Part shown: piece after piece, positions 1 through 10,515 of the stretch
How the letters are laid out: the number at the start of each line of letters is the position of its first letter
Position numbering within the stretch: the first letter of the stretch is position 1
Assembly: GCA_016946835.1 (NCBI GenBank)
Contig: JACVTC010000045.1
Location: 652,501-716,500 of the forward strand
DNA length: 64,000 bases
Source of the DNA: Neocallimastix lanati (nom. inval.)
Taxonomy: Eukaryota; Neocallimastigomycota; Neocallimastigomycetes; Neocallimastigales; Neocallimastigaceae
Reading direction: 5' to 3'
The notes under the pieces: model-generated
The model's input: only the letters and a program-made list of their open reading frames with translations
The model's database searches: none
What the model was told of the DNA's origin: nothing
Translations under genes and position numbers: made by a program

Positions 1-1189
1 CATTTTGAAAGTTTTAATAAATAGATAAATAAATAATAAAATAAAAAAATAATAAATTTATTACAAAATTTATGAAAATACAAAGTTTAAAAATGATAAA
101 TAATAATTAAATATTTTTTATTTTTTATATATTTATTTATAAAAAAAATAATTATTAATTTTAGATTAAGGAATTAATAAATAAAAATAAAAATTATATT
201 AAAATTTAATTATAATAATAAACTTATGATAAAATATTTTATTTTAATTTTTTTTTATTTGTTTTTATTTTTCTTTTATTTTGCTTAATTTTTTTTTTAT
301 TTTTTTTTATTTTTAAATTGGGTATTATTATTTATTATTTAATTATTTATTTATTATTATTTCTAAATAAATATTCTTTTATTATTTTTTTTATTTATTA
401 TTAATTATTAAATTTTTATTATTTTTTATTATTTTATTATTTATTATTTATTGATAAAATCTTTTTTAATATTATATATTATTCAATTATTATATTATTA
501 TATATTATTTATTATTTGTTAGAAACAAAACTGTATATTTATATAAACTTATATAAAAATTTATTTATATATACTATATATTTTTTTAAAAAAAAAATAT
601 TTTTAAATTATTTATTTAATTATTTATTTAAATTATATAAATTATTTATTTGTTTTAATATTAATTTATATATATATTAAAATTTTAAAAAAATTCGGCA
701 AAATGTGGCGTTCTTAAATAAAATTTATATAGATAATAAATTTATGTTAATTATTTATATTTTAAAGTATAATTTTATGTTAAAAATCATAAATTTATGT
801 AATAATAATAAATAAAAAATTTACTAGTATTAACATATATTAATGTATTTAATGAATAAAATTTTGATACTAAAAAATCTTTTTATTATTTTTTTATATA
901 TTTTAAATTTTTTATTCTATGTTGGAGTAAATAAAATTTTATCAATCATAACAAAAAATATAATTTTATTTATTATCTTTAATAGATAAAGTTTTATTAT
1001 ATATTTAAAAAAGACTAGTATTTGAATTATTAATTGTTTATTATTACTTTAAAATTAATACTAAATAAAATATATTTTTTTCCTTTAATTATATATTTAT
1101 AAATATAATTATTTAAATATTTTATATTTAAATATTGCATCAGTTTTTTTATTGAAAATTTAATGATTTCTTTAGAATTTTAATGAAAA

Positions 1190-1370
1190 AGTAAATTAAA
1201 TAAAATAAAAAATAGTTGAATATTAATATAAAGTAGAGATTGAATAAAATAAAATAAAATAAAATAAATTGTAAAAATATTAATATAAAGTACATATTGA
1301 ATAAAATAAAATGAAATAAGTTGAAATAAAATAAAATAAAATAAAATAAATAGCAAAAAACAAATAATAT
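1190..1370. repeat. Minisatellite, AAAATAAAAT runs with AATATAAAGTA spacer
   Basis: Blocks of AAAAT-type repeats are separated by a recurring spacer (AATATTAATATAAAGTA followed by GATTGAATAAA or ATTGAATAAA). The same spacer-and-run arrangement makes up the larger array at 27640-28170, so the two are members of one satellite family in this genome. Confidence 0.6.
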
Positions 1371-2431
1371 GTAATAAATTAGTAAAGATTAAATATAAAT
1401 AAATAGTAGGAAATAAAAAATAAGAAATAAAAATTAAAAAGTAAAAAAAAAAAAGAAAAAAAAATAGGAAATAACAAATAAGAAATAAAAACAAAAAAAA
1501 TATAAAATATAATATATGGAATATTAATCAAAATTAATGAATAAGAAATAAAAAATTAACAGAAAAAATGGATGTTTTAAATAAAAAAAAATATAAAAAT
1601 GATATATAAGAAATAACAAACAGTAAATATAATATAAAAAAATAAAATATAAAAAAAAATATATACATATATATGTATATATTACAGAAATAGTAATGTT
1701 AATTATAGCTTCATAATTTTATTTTTAAAAAAGAAAAAACCAAATAATATCAAAAAGTTTGAAATATAATAGTTAATTTCAAAAATAAAAATAAATTTAC
1801 AAAAAGTAAAAAATAAAAATATAAAATTTATTTAATAATAATAAATATAAATTCTAATTAATTATTAATAAGTTCTCTATATAAATTATTTATTCATAAT
1901 ACATCGAGTATATGATTAAAAAAAATTATTTTTAATGATTTTATTTTTTTCTCTTTTATTAATTTATTATTTATTATTTATAAATAAGTTTATTTTTTTT
2001 ATTATTTAATTATTAATTATTTAATTATTAATTATTTATTACTTATTAATAAATACTCATTTTATTCTATTATTTATTATTTATTATTTATTATTAAGCA
2101 CCTTATTTATTCTTTTTATTATTTAATATTCAATAATTTATTATTTATTATATATAATTTATTATTTATTATTTATTATATATTATATATTATTCCATTA
2201 TTTATTATTTATTATTTATTAATAAATACTCTTTATTATTTATTATTCATTATATATTATCATATAATTTATTATTTATTATTTATTAATTATTAATTAT
2301 TATTGAAATTAAGGTTTTTAAGATTTAAATTTTTTAATATATTTTATTCTTATTATGGTAATTACAAAGATTTAATAATACATGAATTTTTAACTTTATT
2401 TATACTAATTAATTAGTGGCGTATTTTTGTC

Positions 2432-2459
2432 ATGTGGCTTTATTTTTATCAAGCCACAT
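2432..2459. repeat. Perfect inverted repeat, 9-bp arms
   Basis: ATGTGGCTT at 2432-2440 is the reverse complement of AAGCCACAT at 2451-2459, with a 10-base loop. It lies in a small patch that is visibly less A+T-rich than its surroundings. No gene or element boundary could be tied to it. Confidence 0.5.
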
Positions 2460-2599
2460 TTGTAAATGTGGCGCTTGTTGTAAACATTGGTTGACTACTT
2501 TTATTTTTATTTATATTAAATTTATATTATTATTTATTTTTTATAATTTATTTTTTAATTATTCTATCAATTATTATTTATTATTTGTTATATATAAAT

Positions 2600-3030
2600 A
2601 AATTCTCTTTAATATTTAATATTTATTAATATTTATATAATATTTATTATTTATTATTTATTATTTATTATTTATTATTTACTATTTATTATTTATTATT
2701 TATTATTTATTATTTATTATTTATTACTTATTATTTATTACTTATTATTTATTATTTACTATTTATTATTTATTATTTATTATTTATTATTTATTATTTA
2801 TTATTTATTATTTTTATATTTATTATTTATTTATTATTTATTATTTATTATTTAATTAATTATTCATTATATATTATATATTATATATTATATTTATTAT
2901 TTATTTATTATTTATTATTTATTATTTAATTAATTATTCATTATATATTATATATTATATATTATATTTATTATTTATTATTTATTATTATTTATTATTT
3001 ATTATTTATTATTAATAATAATAAACATTT
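2600..3030. repeat. TTATTTATTA simple-sequence array
   Basis: A nearly uninterrupted array of TTATTTATTA-type units with interspersed TATATTATAT blocks. A segment of roughly 65 bases ending in a TATATTATATT run is present twice in tandem (about 2820-2895 and 2895-2970), so the array has grown by local duplication. Confidence 0.75.
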
Positions 3031-3255
3031 TTTATTATTTAATGAAGTATATGAACTTTAATTATTATTATTTTAATTTTATTTAAAATATTTTTAAAAT
3101 AATTTTTTTTCAATTAAATTTTACATAAAAAAATTTTATTTATGTAATTCATGTGGATTCATCCGTTTTCATAAATTTAAATTAAAAAACATAAATAAAT
3201 GTTTAAAATCTATTCAAATAAATAAAAAATAAAAAATTTTTTTTTATTTCATATT

Positions 3256-3496
3256 TATTAAACACCAAAAACAAATATTGAGAAAATTAGATATATTTTT
3301 AGAATAACATTTTATATATAATACTTAATATTTAATTTTATTTATCTTTATTTTTTATAATTACAAAAGTGTATGTATTTTTAACAAGGTTACATTTTAT
3401 TTCTTTTATAATTTTATTTAAATATAATAATATTCTGATTGGGTAAAATATATTAAAGTCATTATTAAGTATTTATTTTTTTTTTATATTCTAACA
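3256..3496 (-). repeat. 3' LTR of copia copy 1
   Basis: Read on the minus strand it begins TGTTAGAATA and ends TTAATA. It is preceded in the element by a purine-rich tract (TTTTAGGAGGAA), the expected plus-strand primer. It is nearly identical to 9409-9650 and to the LTRs at 48783-49021 and 53661-53899. Confidence 0.92.
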
Positions 3497-6400
3497 TTCC
3501 TCCTAAAATATGACTTTCCTAAAATGTCATATTTTTAATTTATATTATTTCAAATAAAATATAAATCATCAATTTTTGTTAATAAGGAATTTCTAAATTT
3601 ATACATTAATGTCCCATTTAAATACTTCGTAAACCCATCAGCGAAATTGTTTTCAGATTTTATATATTTAAGATAGATTTTATTTTCTTTGACTATTTCT
3701 CTTATGTAATGAACCCTAATGTCTACATGTTTAGTTTTTGGGTTGATAGTTTGATTTGTAGCGTTATAAATAGCTGCTTTATTGTCAACATTTACTTCAA
3801 TATTTTTAATATTTAAGTTCAATTCTTCGAATAAATTTAAGTACCATATACATTGTTTACCGCATTCACTAAGACTGTAATATTCGGACTCGGCTGTTGA
3901 AGTTGATATTGATTTTTGTAACTTTGAACACCAGCTTGTTGGTGCACCACCAAATGTTATTAAGAATCCTGTTGTTGAACGTCTAGTTTCCAAGTCACCT
4001 CCGTAATCCGAATCGACATATGCTTTAACATTCGGATTATTTGTGAAATTTATTCCATATTTTTTAGTTCCTTTTAAATATCTTAATATTCTCATTACGT
4101 TATTCCAGTCTTCCATATTTGGTTCCTTTGCCCTTCTAGCTGCTTTTGATACTGAGAAGATAATGTCGGGTCTTGTACATATACTGAGATATAATAAATT
4201 TCCTATTATGCTTCTATATTTTGTTTCATCTACTTTTACCTTCCTAAGATCTTCATTTTCAATTGGAGTCATAATTCTAAGAGGTGTACAATTTTTCATA
4301 TTAAACTTAGAAAGTAATTCATCTATATATCTGTGTTGATGTAAAAAGTAACCATTTTTATGTTTTATAAATTTTATTCCAATAATATAATCAACATTAC
4401 CTATATCTTTCATTTTGAACTTTTTCTCAATTAATAATTTTACACTTTCTATTGTTTTCTTTGATCCTGATATTAAAATATCATCCACATATATAGCTAA
4501 CATACTTAAAAGTTATTTTTTGTTAAATTTAACGTACAGACAAGGTTCACTTATAAGTCTTTTATATCCAATTTTTATTAGATAGCCATTTAATTTATCA
4601 TTCCACTTGGCACCACTTTGTTTCAGTCCATATATTGCCTTCTTCAATTTCCAAAATTTCTTATTGTAATCTTCATGTCCTTTGGGTGGTTTCATATACA
4701 AATCTTCATTTAATTCAGCATTTAAATAGGCGGTAGTTATATCTATTTGGTTTATTTCAAAATTGTTCTGAGTGGCAATTGCTGTAAAGATTCTTATTGA
4801 ATCCTGTTTTAATGTAGGTGCAAAGGTTTCTTTATAATCTATGCAGTATTCTTGCGTAAATCCCTTTGCTACTAATCTTGATTTTCTTTTGATTATTTCT
4901 CCATTTGAGTTTCGTTTGAATTTGAAAATCCATCTTGATGATATTAAGTTTGCGTTCTTAGGTATTTTATCAATTGTTTCATATACTTTTAGATTTCTCA
5001 TATTGTCGAGTTCATTATCAACTGATTTTGACCATTCATTTTTATCATTTAAATTAAAGATATCATCATAATTATTTGGTTCGCGTAATTCTTTTAATGA
5101 TTTTTGTTTTTTGTTATTTGAATTTAATATGAAGTTTTCATTTCTATTTCTTTTTCCTAAATGTATGGAAGATTCTATGTTAAATAATTTGTTATTCGTT
5201 AAGTTATTAATGATTCGTTGTTCATTGTTGTTATCTTTATTATTGTTTGAATTATATCTGTCTATATTTGAATTATTATGATTGTATTTATTACTGACAG
5301 TGATCATATTGTCGTTTTTATAAATATTATTATTTATTTTGTTATTATTGCTGTTGGTAGTGTTGTTGTTGCTGTTTGTGTTATCGTTGTTATTAATTTT
5401 ATTGTTACTTGTGTTATTGTTATTATTATTGTCGTTGTTGTCAATGTTATTATCTTGAGATTCTATATTATTATTATAATCTTTGTTTTGATTATTATTA
5501 ATATTTTTGGTGTTGTTATTATTGTTGTTTCTTCTTTTGTTATATGTTCTTTTATTTTTTATTTGAATGTTTTTACTTGGTATATTATTTTCATTTATTT
5601 GAGTATTATTGTCTAATATTTGAATATTATTTGACTTATTGTCATTATATTGATAATACGGATTATTATTGTTAGTATTATTAAAGTCTTTGCCATGGTT
5701 TATATCATACGTGTTATCATAAAAGTAGGTATTATCATTCCTCCTTATTATATTATTGGGAATAAAATTTGAGATGTCATTATCGCAATGAGATAAATGT
5801 GAATTTCCTGGTGTAAATTCAAAGAATTCAACATTTTGTGAAATTAAAATTTTATTATTTGTTATATCAAGAATTTTGTATGCTGTGGGATTATCAACAT
5901 ACCCCAAGAATATGCCAGGAGATGAGTTATTTTGAAATTTGGTACGGAATAGTTTTGGAACATAATAAAAAACTTTACATCCGAAGACACGTATGTTTGA
6001 ATAATCAACTTTGTTATTGGTTAAAAGTTCATATGGAATTTTATTATTTATCCCTTTATGAGGGATTCGATTATGAATGTAGTTCGAAGTAGAGACGGCG
6101 TCTTCCCAAAATTGTAAGCTAAGTTTTGCGTCATTTAACATTGACTTTGCAGAATTGATTATAGTGCCGTTGAATCGTTCAATCCTACCATTTTGTTGTG
6201 GGTGGTAGGGAACAGTAAATTGATGTTGTATTCCAAAGTCAATGCAAAATTGTTTGAAATTTTTGTTGTTAAATTCGGTACCATTATCTGTACGGATATA
6301 TTGAATTCTTTTGTTAAATTGATTTTTTATTTTATTAAACCAATTAAGGAAGTGATAAAAAGTTTCTGATTTACTCTTCATAAAGAGAGTCCACCCAAAT

Positions 6401-8744
6401 CTTGAATGGTCATCCAAAATGGTTAAGATATATTTATTGTCATAGATAGAGTTTTGTATTGGACCTATAAGATCCATGTGTATGAGTTGAAATATATTTT
6501 TGGCTCTATTATGTGATGATTTGAAGGGCCTATTTTAAAGTTTTGAATAACTACAAATAGGGCACTTTGAGTTTATGTTGATTTTTAAAATTTTATTTTT
6601 GATACTATTGATATTAAAATGGGCAAAACGACGATGCCATAAATTTAGTTTATCAATTGATTTTAAATGTGTATAATTGATTTCAACCAAATTATTATTA
6701 TGTTGGTTGTTTTGAAAATTTAATGGTTGAGTTGAAATCCAAAATTTAAATGTATTAGATTGGTTCGATTTAATTGATAATATTCTTTGATTGTGTTCGT
6801 CATAAATTAATGCATATGATTTATTATTAGTATTATTGAAAATTATTTTGTATCCTTGTTGTGTAAGATTTCCAATTGATAATAAATTTTTATTTATTTT
6901 TGGTGAGTAATAAACATTCTTAATGATTATTTTGTGATTATTAATGTATCCTATGAGATCTCCTTTAAATTGTGTTGATATGACTTGATTATTAGCTAAA
7001 TAAACTTTGTCATTGCACTTTTGAATATTATGTAATTTATTTAAATGACCAGTAATATTTATTGATGCACCGGAGTCCAATATCCAACACATAATTTCTT
7101 TTTGTTTATTTTCTTCGTTTTGTTTATTTACTTCGGCAAAATTAATATCAAGGTTTTCTTGAGAATTGTAATCCTTGGTAAAAGAATCGGCATAGCTTGT
7201 ATCGTTCCTTTCTTTTTCCATGAAATTTGCATAATTTCTACGTTTATTAGATTTTCTTTTAAAATTATTTCTTCTTCTTTTGAAAATTTTTCTTCTTTTG
7301 TTATTATTTTTATCATCTTTTCTAATTTTACAGTCATAAAAGAAATGGCCCCATTTACTACAGTAATTACATCTACCATTTTTGGTCTTTTTAGTAGATG
7401 TTTTTATTTTAGTAAGTTTTTTCTTATTTGTATTAATGTTAGTATTATTTTCTATTGAAAATATATTTTTATTATTTTGATTATTTGCTAAGGATTCTTT
7501 TAGGTTTGAAGAGATTATTTCAGGCAATACATCCTTAACATATTCACTGCATTTATTCCAATCATTTTTAAATTGAAACACATTAATCCAACGGAGTTCT
7601 TCTGGGAGACTTCTGTTAAGGATGCTCACTTTAACACTTGATTCAATGTCATTATCTATTTTCTCGAGTTCATCAAGTGTGTTCTGTAGTTCAGCAATAA
7701 ATATATTAATGTCCACTTCTAGGTTATACTTCAAATTATCGAGTTTGGTTTTAAGTTTTAATTTACGCGTGTTGATGTTTTTGGTAAAAGATCTTTTTAG
7801 AATCTTCCACAATTCAAAGGCGGTTTTATTTGATCCTTGCACAATGTCTTGTGTTTTTTCTCCAATATTGTTTAGGACGATCCATTTTGTTGTGATATCG
7901 TTATTGATATCAACTACATTGGTGTTTTGTCATACACCAATGTGTCATCAAATTCATCTTCGATATACTCAGATAGGTCATCTTGTATATCTCTCTTCCT
8001 TAATTTCTTAACTTTTTCTTTGGTGATATAGCCAACTAGGTTGTTAATTGATAATAGATGAAGGATTTTGGTTCTCAATCTATTATAGTTTTCAGTATTT
8101 AATTCAACTACTCTGTTAAAATTTTCAGAGTAGTTAAATTTAATTGTTGGCCTGATGTCAATGGGTTCTTCAATGGTAATTACTTCATTTCTATTGTTTC
8201 TTCTTGTGTTAGCCATTGTGGAGAATTTTAAATTAATTTATTTTTTAATAATTTATTAATATTTTATATTATGCGAATATTTTTTTTATTTAAAATTTTA
8301 AAGAATAATTGATGAGGGATATGTTGTATGTCTGGATTGTTTATTTATACATATACAATATATTGATTAAAACCTTATTCTATTTTCATTAAATAAATGT
8401 AAATTGAAATATATATTGTTTAATATTTCCTTGATAATTTATAATGAACTTTAATAATATATTTTTTGATAATTGGTTAAGTTATATTTATTACTTAATA
8501 AAAAAAGGTTATAAAATAATATATTTCAGAATTATGATTGGTTTCTATTTTTATCTTATTTTTTAATGTAATATTTTTCATTATGCTATTTGAAATTAAT
8601 TTAATTAAACATTTATATTATTGGTTTTTTATGTTTGAAAAAGATATTTATATTTGATTTACATTTATTAATATTGGAATTAAAAATATATATGTTTTTT
8701 TTTTTTTTTTTAATTTTATTGTTAATAATTGACAATAATATTTT

Positions 8745-9030
8745 CAGTTCAAATTAATTATTTGACTGACCATATGATTTTCAGTTCAAATTAATTATTT
8801 GACTGACTATACTATTTTTACAGTTCAAATTAATTATTTGACTGACCATATGATTTTCAGTTCAAATTATAATTGACTGACTATTTTATTATTTTATTTT
8901 ATTATTAATTTTTTTTTTTTTTTTTTTATTTTATTTCAATATAAAATTTTATTGATAATACTAATTTTCAGTTCAAATTATAATTGACTGACTATATTAT
9001 TTTTTCAGTTCGAATTATAATTTGACTGAC
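8745..9030 (-). repeat. Hairpin repeat array in the leader of copia copy 1 (6 units)
   Basis: Six spaced units of the form CAGTTCAAAT..ATTTGACTG lie between the primer site and gag. Each unit can fold on itself: CAGT-CAAAT pairs with ATTTG-ACTG around a short loop with one bulged T. Shorter units (CAGTTCAA..TTGACTG) keep the pairing. The second copy has about eight units, so the array varies in number. Confidence 0.8.
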
Positions 9031-9120
9031 TATAATATATATGTATATTTTTATATACAATGAATGAATAATGATATTATTAAATTGTATTAATCCCTCA
9101 TTAATTTATTTATTTATTTA

Positions 9121-9154
<34 letters not shown>

Positions 9155-9373
9155 TTTTGATAATATATTTTGATTTAATTATTAAGAAAATAACAAAGTT
9201 AATTATGTAGATTCATAATTAATTAAATTATTTATTTGATAATTCAAAATTAGATGTTATTATTGATAAATATAAAAATGATTTTTAATATTAAAAATAA
9301 GAAAGCATTAGTTCAATTTATTTATAAGATGAATATATTTATATATTAATTATGTAAATTATAACTTAACTTA

Positions 9374-9408
9374 TGGTTAAGCTCAGTTGTAGACTGAGAC
9401 TCTTAATC
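9374..9408 (-). promoter_or_regulatory. Primer binding site matching a half tRNA-Lys(CUU)
   Basis: The 35 bases next to the 5' LTR read, on the plus strand, like the 5' half of a tRNA: a D-arm-like AGCTCAGTTG-TAGA segment, then GACTCTTAATC, the anticodon loop of tRNA-Lys(CUU). Copia, Ty5 and relatives are known to prime from a tRNA cut in the anticodon arm. Here the complementarity runs back from the anticodon stem into the D arm. Confidence 0.7.
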
Positions 9409-9650
9409 TATTAAACACCAAAAACAAATATTGAGAAAATTAGATATATTTTTAGAATAACATTTTATATATAATACTTAATATTTAATTTTATTTATCT
9501 TTTATTTTTTATGATTACAAAAGTGTATATATTTTTTAACAAGGTTACATTTTATTTCTTTTATAATTTTATTTAAATATAATAATATTCTGATTGGGTA
9601 AAATATATTAAAGTCATTATTAAGTATTTATTTTTTTTTATATTCTAACA
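9409..9650 (-). repeat. 5' LTR of copia copy 1
   Basis: A 242-bp LTR, near-identical to 3256-3496. The primer site adjoins it directly at 9408, and the target duplication ATATT follows at 9651-9655. Confidence 0.92.
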
Positions 9651-10212
9651 ATATTATAAAAGTATTTAAAATTTTTTTTCTATTAATATAAATTATACAT
9701 ATATTTATTTTTATTATAAATTTTATTTATTTATTTATTTATTTTATCTCAATAATAAAATTTAAAATGAAGTAAACCATTTAATGAGTTACTAAAAAAA
9801 ATAATAAAAACTAAAATAAAGCCATTTTTTTATTATTTTATTTTTTTTTTTAATTTTTTATTTTTTAAATTTGAAATTAATAATATCGTAATAACAGTTG
9901 AAGTTTAAAAAATATTTTAAAAAGATTTTATAAAAAATATAATATTTATTATTATTTAATATTTATTAATTATTAATAAATAAAAAATAATGTTCTTTTT
10001 CACAAAAGTATTAAATAGGATAAAGATAAAGGAATAGATATCAATAATAAATTTTATAGTATTAATAATTTATAGATATTAATAAAAAATAAATAATAAT
10101 AATTAATAAAGAATAATTAATGAGCGGTATTTTATATTTAATTAATAAAATTTTAAAATGAAAAGTAGGGGTTAAGGCTTAAAAAAGTCAAAAGTTAAGT
10201 ATTTTCAAAAGT
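9651..10212. other. A+T-rich upstream flank
   Basis: No gene is seen. This is the distal upstream region of the secreted-protein gene at 10516. It is almost wholly A and T apart from a slightly mixed segment after about 10140. Confidence 0.5.
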
Positions 10213-10254
10213 TATAAATATGAAACAGAATTAATATACACTTCTCTTTCAACA
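10213..10254 (+). promoter_or_regulatory. Candidate core promoter of the scaffoldin-like gene
   Basis: TATAAATA at 10213-10220 is followed about 30 bases later by a pyrimidine-rich CTTCTCTTTCAAC, the spacing expected of a TATA box and an initiation site. A plausible 5'-UTR intron follows (GTGTAA at 10308 to TTTGATAG ending 10488), leaving a short leader before the ATG at 10516. In DNA this A+T-rich a TATA match alone is weak, so the initiator-like tract and spacing carry the call. Confidence 0.4.
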
Positions 10255-10515
10255 AAAATTAAGAGATTTTTTTTCTTCATTTTGTTCTTTTCTATTATAT
10301 TATCTAGGTGTAAATATTTTTTTTTTGTTTTGTTTTATTTTTTTTTTTTTTTATTCTTCATTTGAAAAATTATTTTCTTAATTTTTGAAAGTGAATTTTT
10401 TTATATTGAATTGTAAAAATTTATATAATAAATAACATAATTATAGAGTAATAGAAAAAGAATAGTTTACAATAGTTATTTTTGATAGAACCAAAATAAA
10501 GGAGCAATTCAAAAC

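Larger units (their letters stand above)
1..3255. other. Gene-free A+T-rich low-complexity region
   Basis: No coding region can be supported here. The DNA is almost entirely A and T. Open frames such as 1180-1494 translate to Phe/Ile/Leu/Tyr runs and are composition artefacts. It contains a short minisatellite near 1190-1370, a TTATTTATTA-type array at about 2600-3030 and a small perfect hairpin at 2432-2459. The word AATGTGGCG occurs near 703 and again near 2465, which may mark traces of a dispersed sequence. Confidence 0.7.
3256..9650 (-). mobile_element. Ty1/copia LTR retrotransposon, copy 1 (family A), broken but young
   Basis: A near-full-length element of about 6.4 kb read on the minus strand. 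Its two LTRs are about 240 bp (3256-3496 and 9409-9650) and differ at only a few positions, so insertion is recent. It is flanked by the 5-bp duplication ATATT (3251-3255 and 9651-9655). In transcription order the parts are: the primer site next to the 5' LTR (9374-9408); a leader with hairpin repeats (8745-9030); gag beginning near 8216 with a CX2CX4HX4C zinc knuckle; an aspartic protease with DSGA; an integrase with an HHCC finger and DDE core (TDNGTEF); an Asn-rich linker; a reverse transcriptase with YVDD; and an RNase H. Domain order protease-integrase-RT-RNase H defines Ty1/copia. The coding region is broken in about three places. A second copy lies inverted at 48783-53899. Confidence 0.93.

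Noticed and set aside
1180-1494. Minus-strand ORF of 104 residues
   Set aside because: Its product is Phe/Leu/Ile/Tyr runs from an AAAAT-type repeat; no start context or domain.
2416-2601. Plus-strand ORF with Cys/His residues
   Set aside because: Covers the small hairpin and A+T-rich DNA; only 61 residues, second half low complexity.
5278-5616. Val/Ile-rich antisense ORF within copia copy 1 (and its twin at 51541-51879, and 31547-31846)
   Set aside because: Reverse translation of the Asn-rich linker of the copia polyprotein; a composition shadow.
9374-9408. A real tRNA-Lys gene
   Set aside because: Only the 5' half is present, directly abutting an LTR; it is the primer site.
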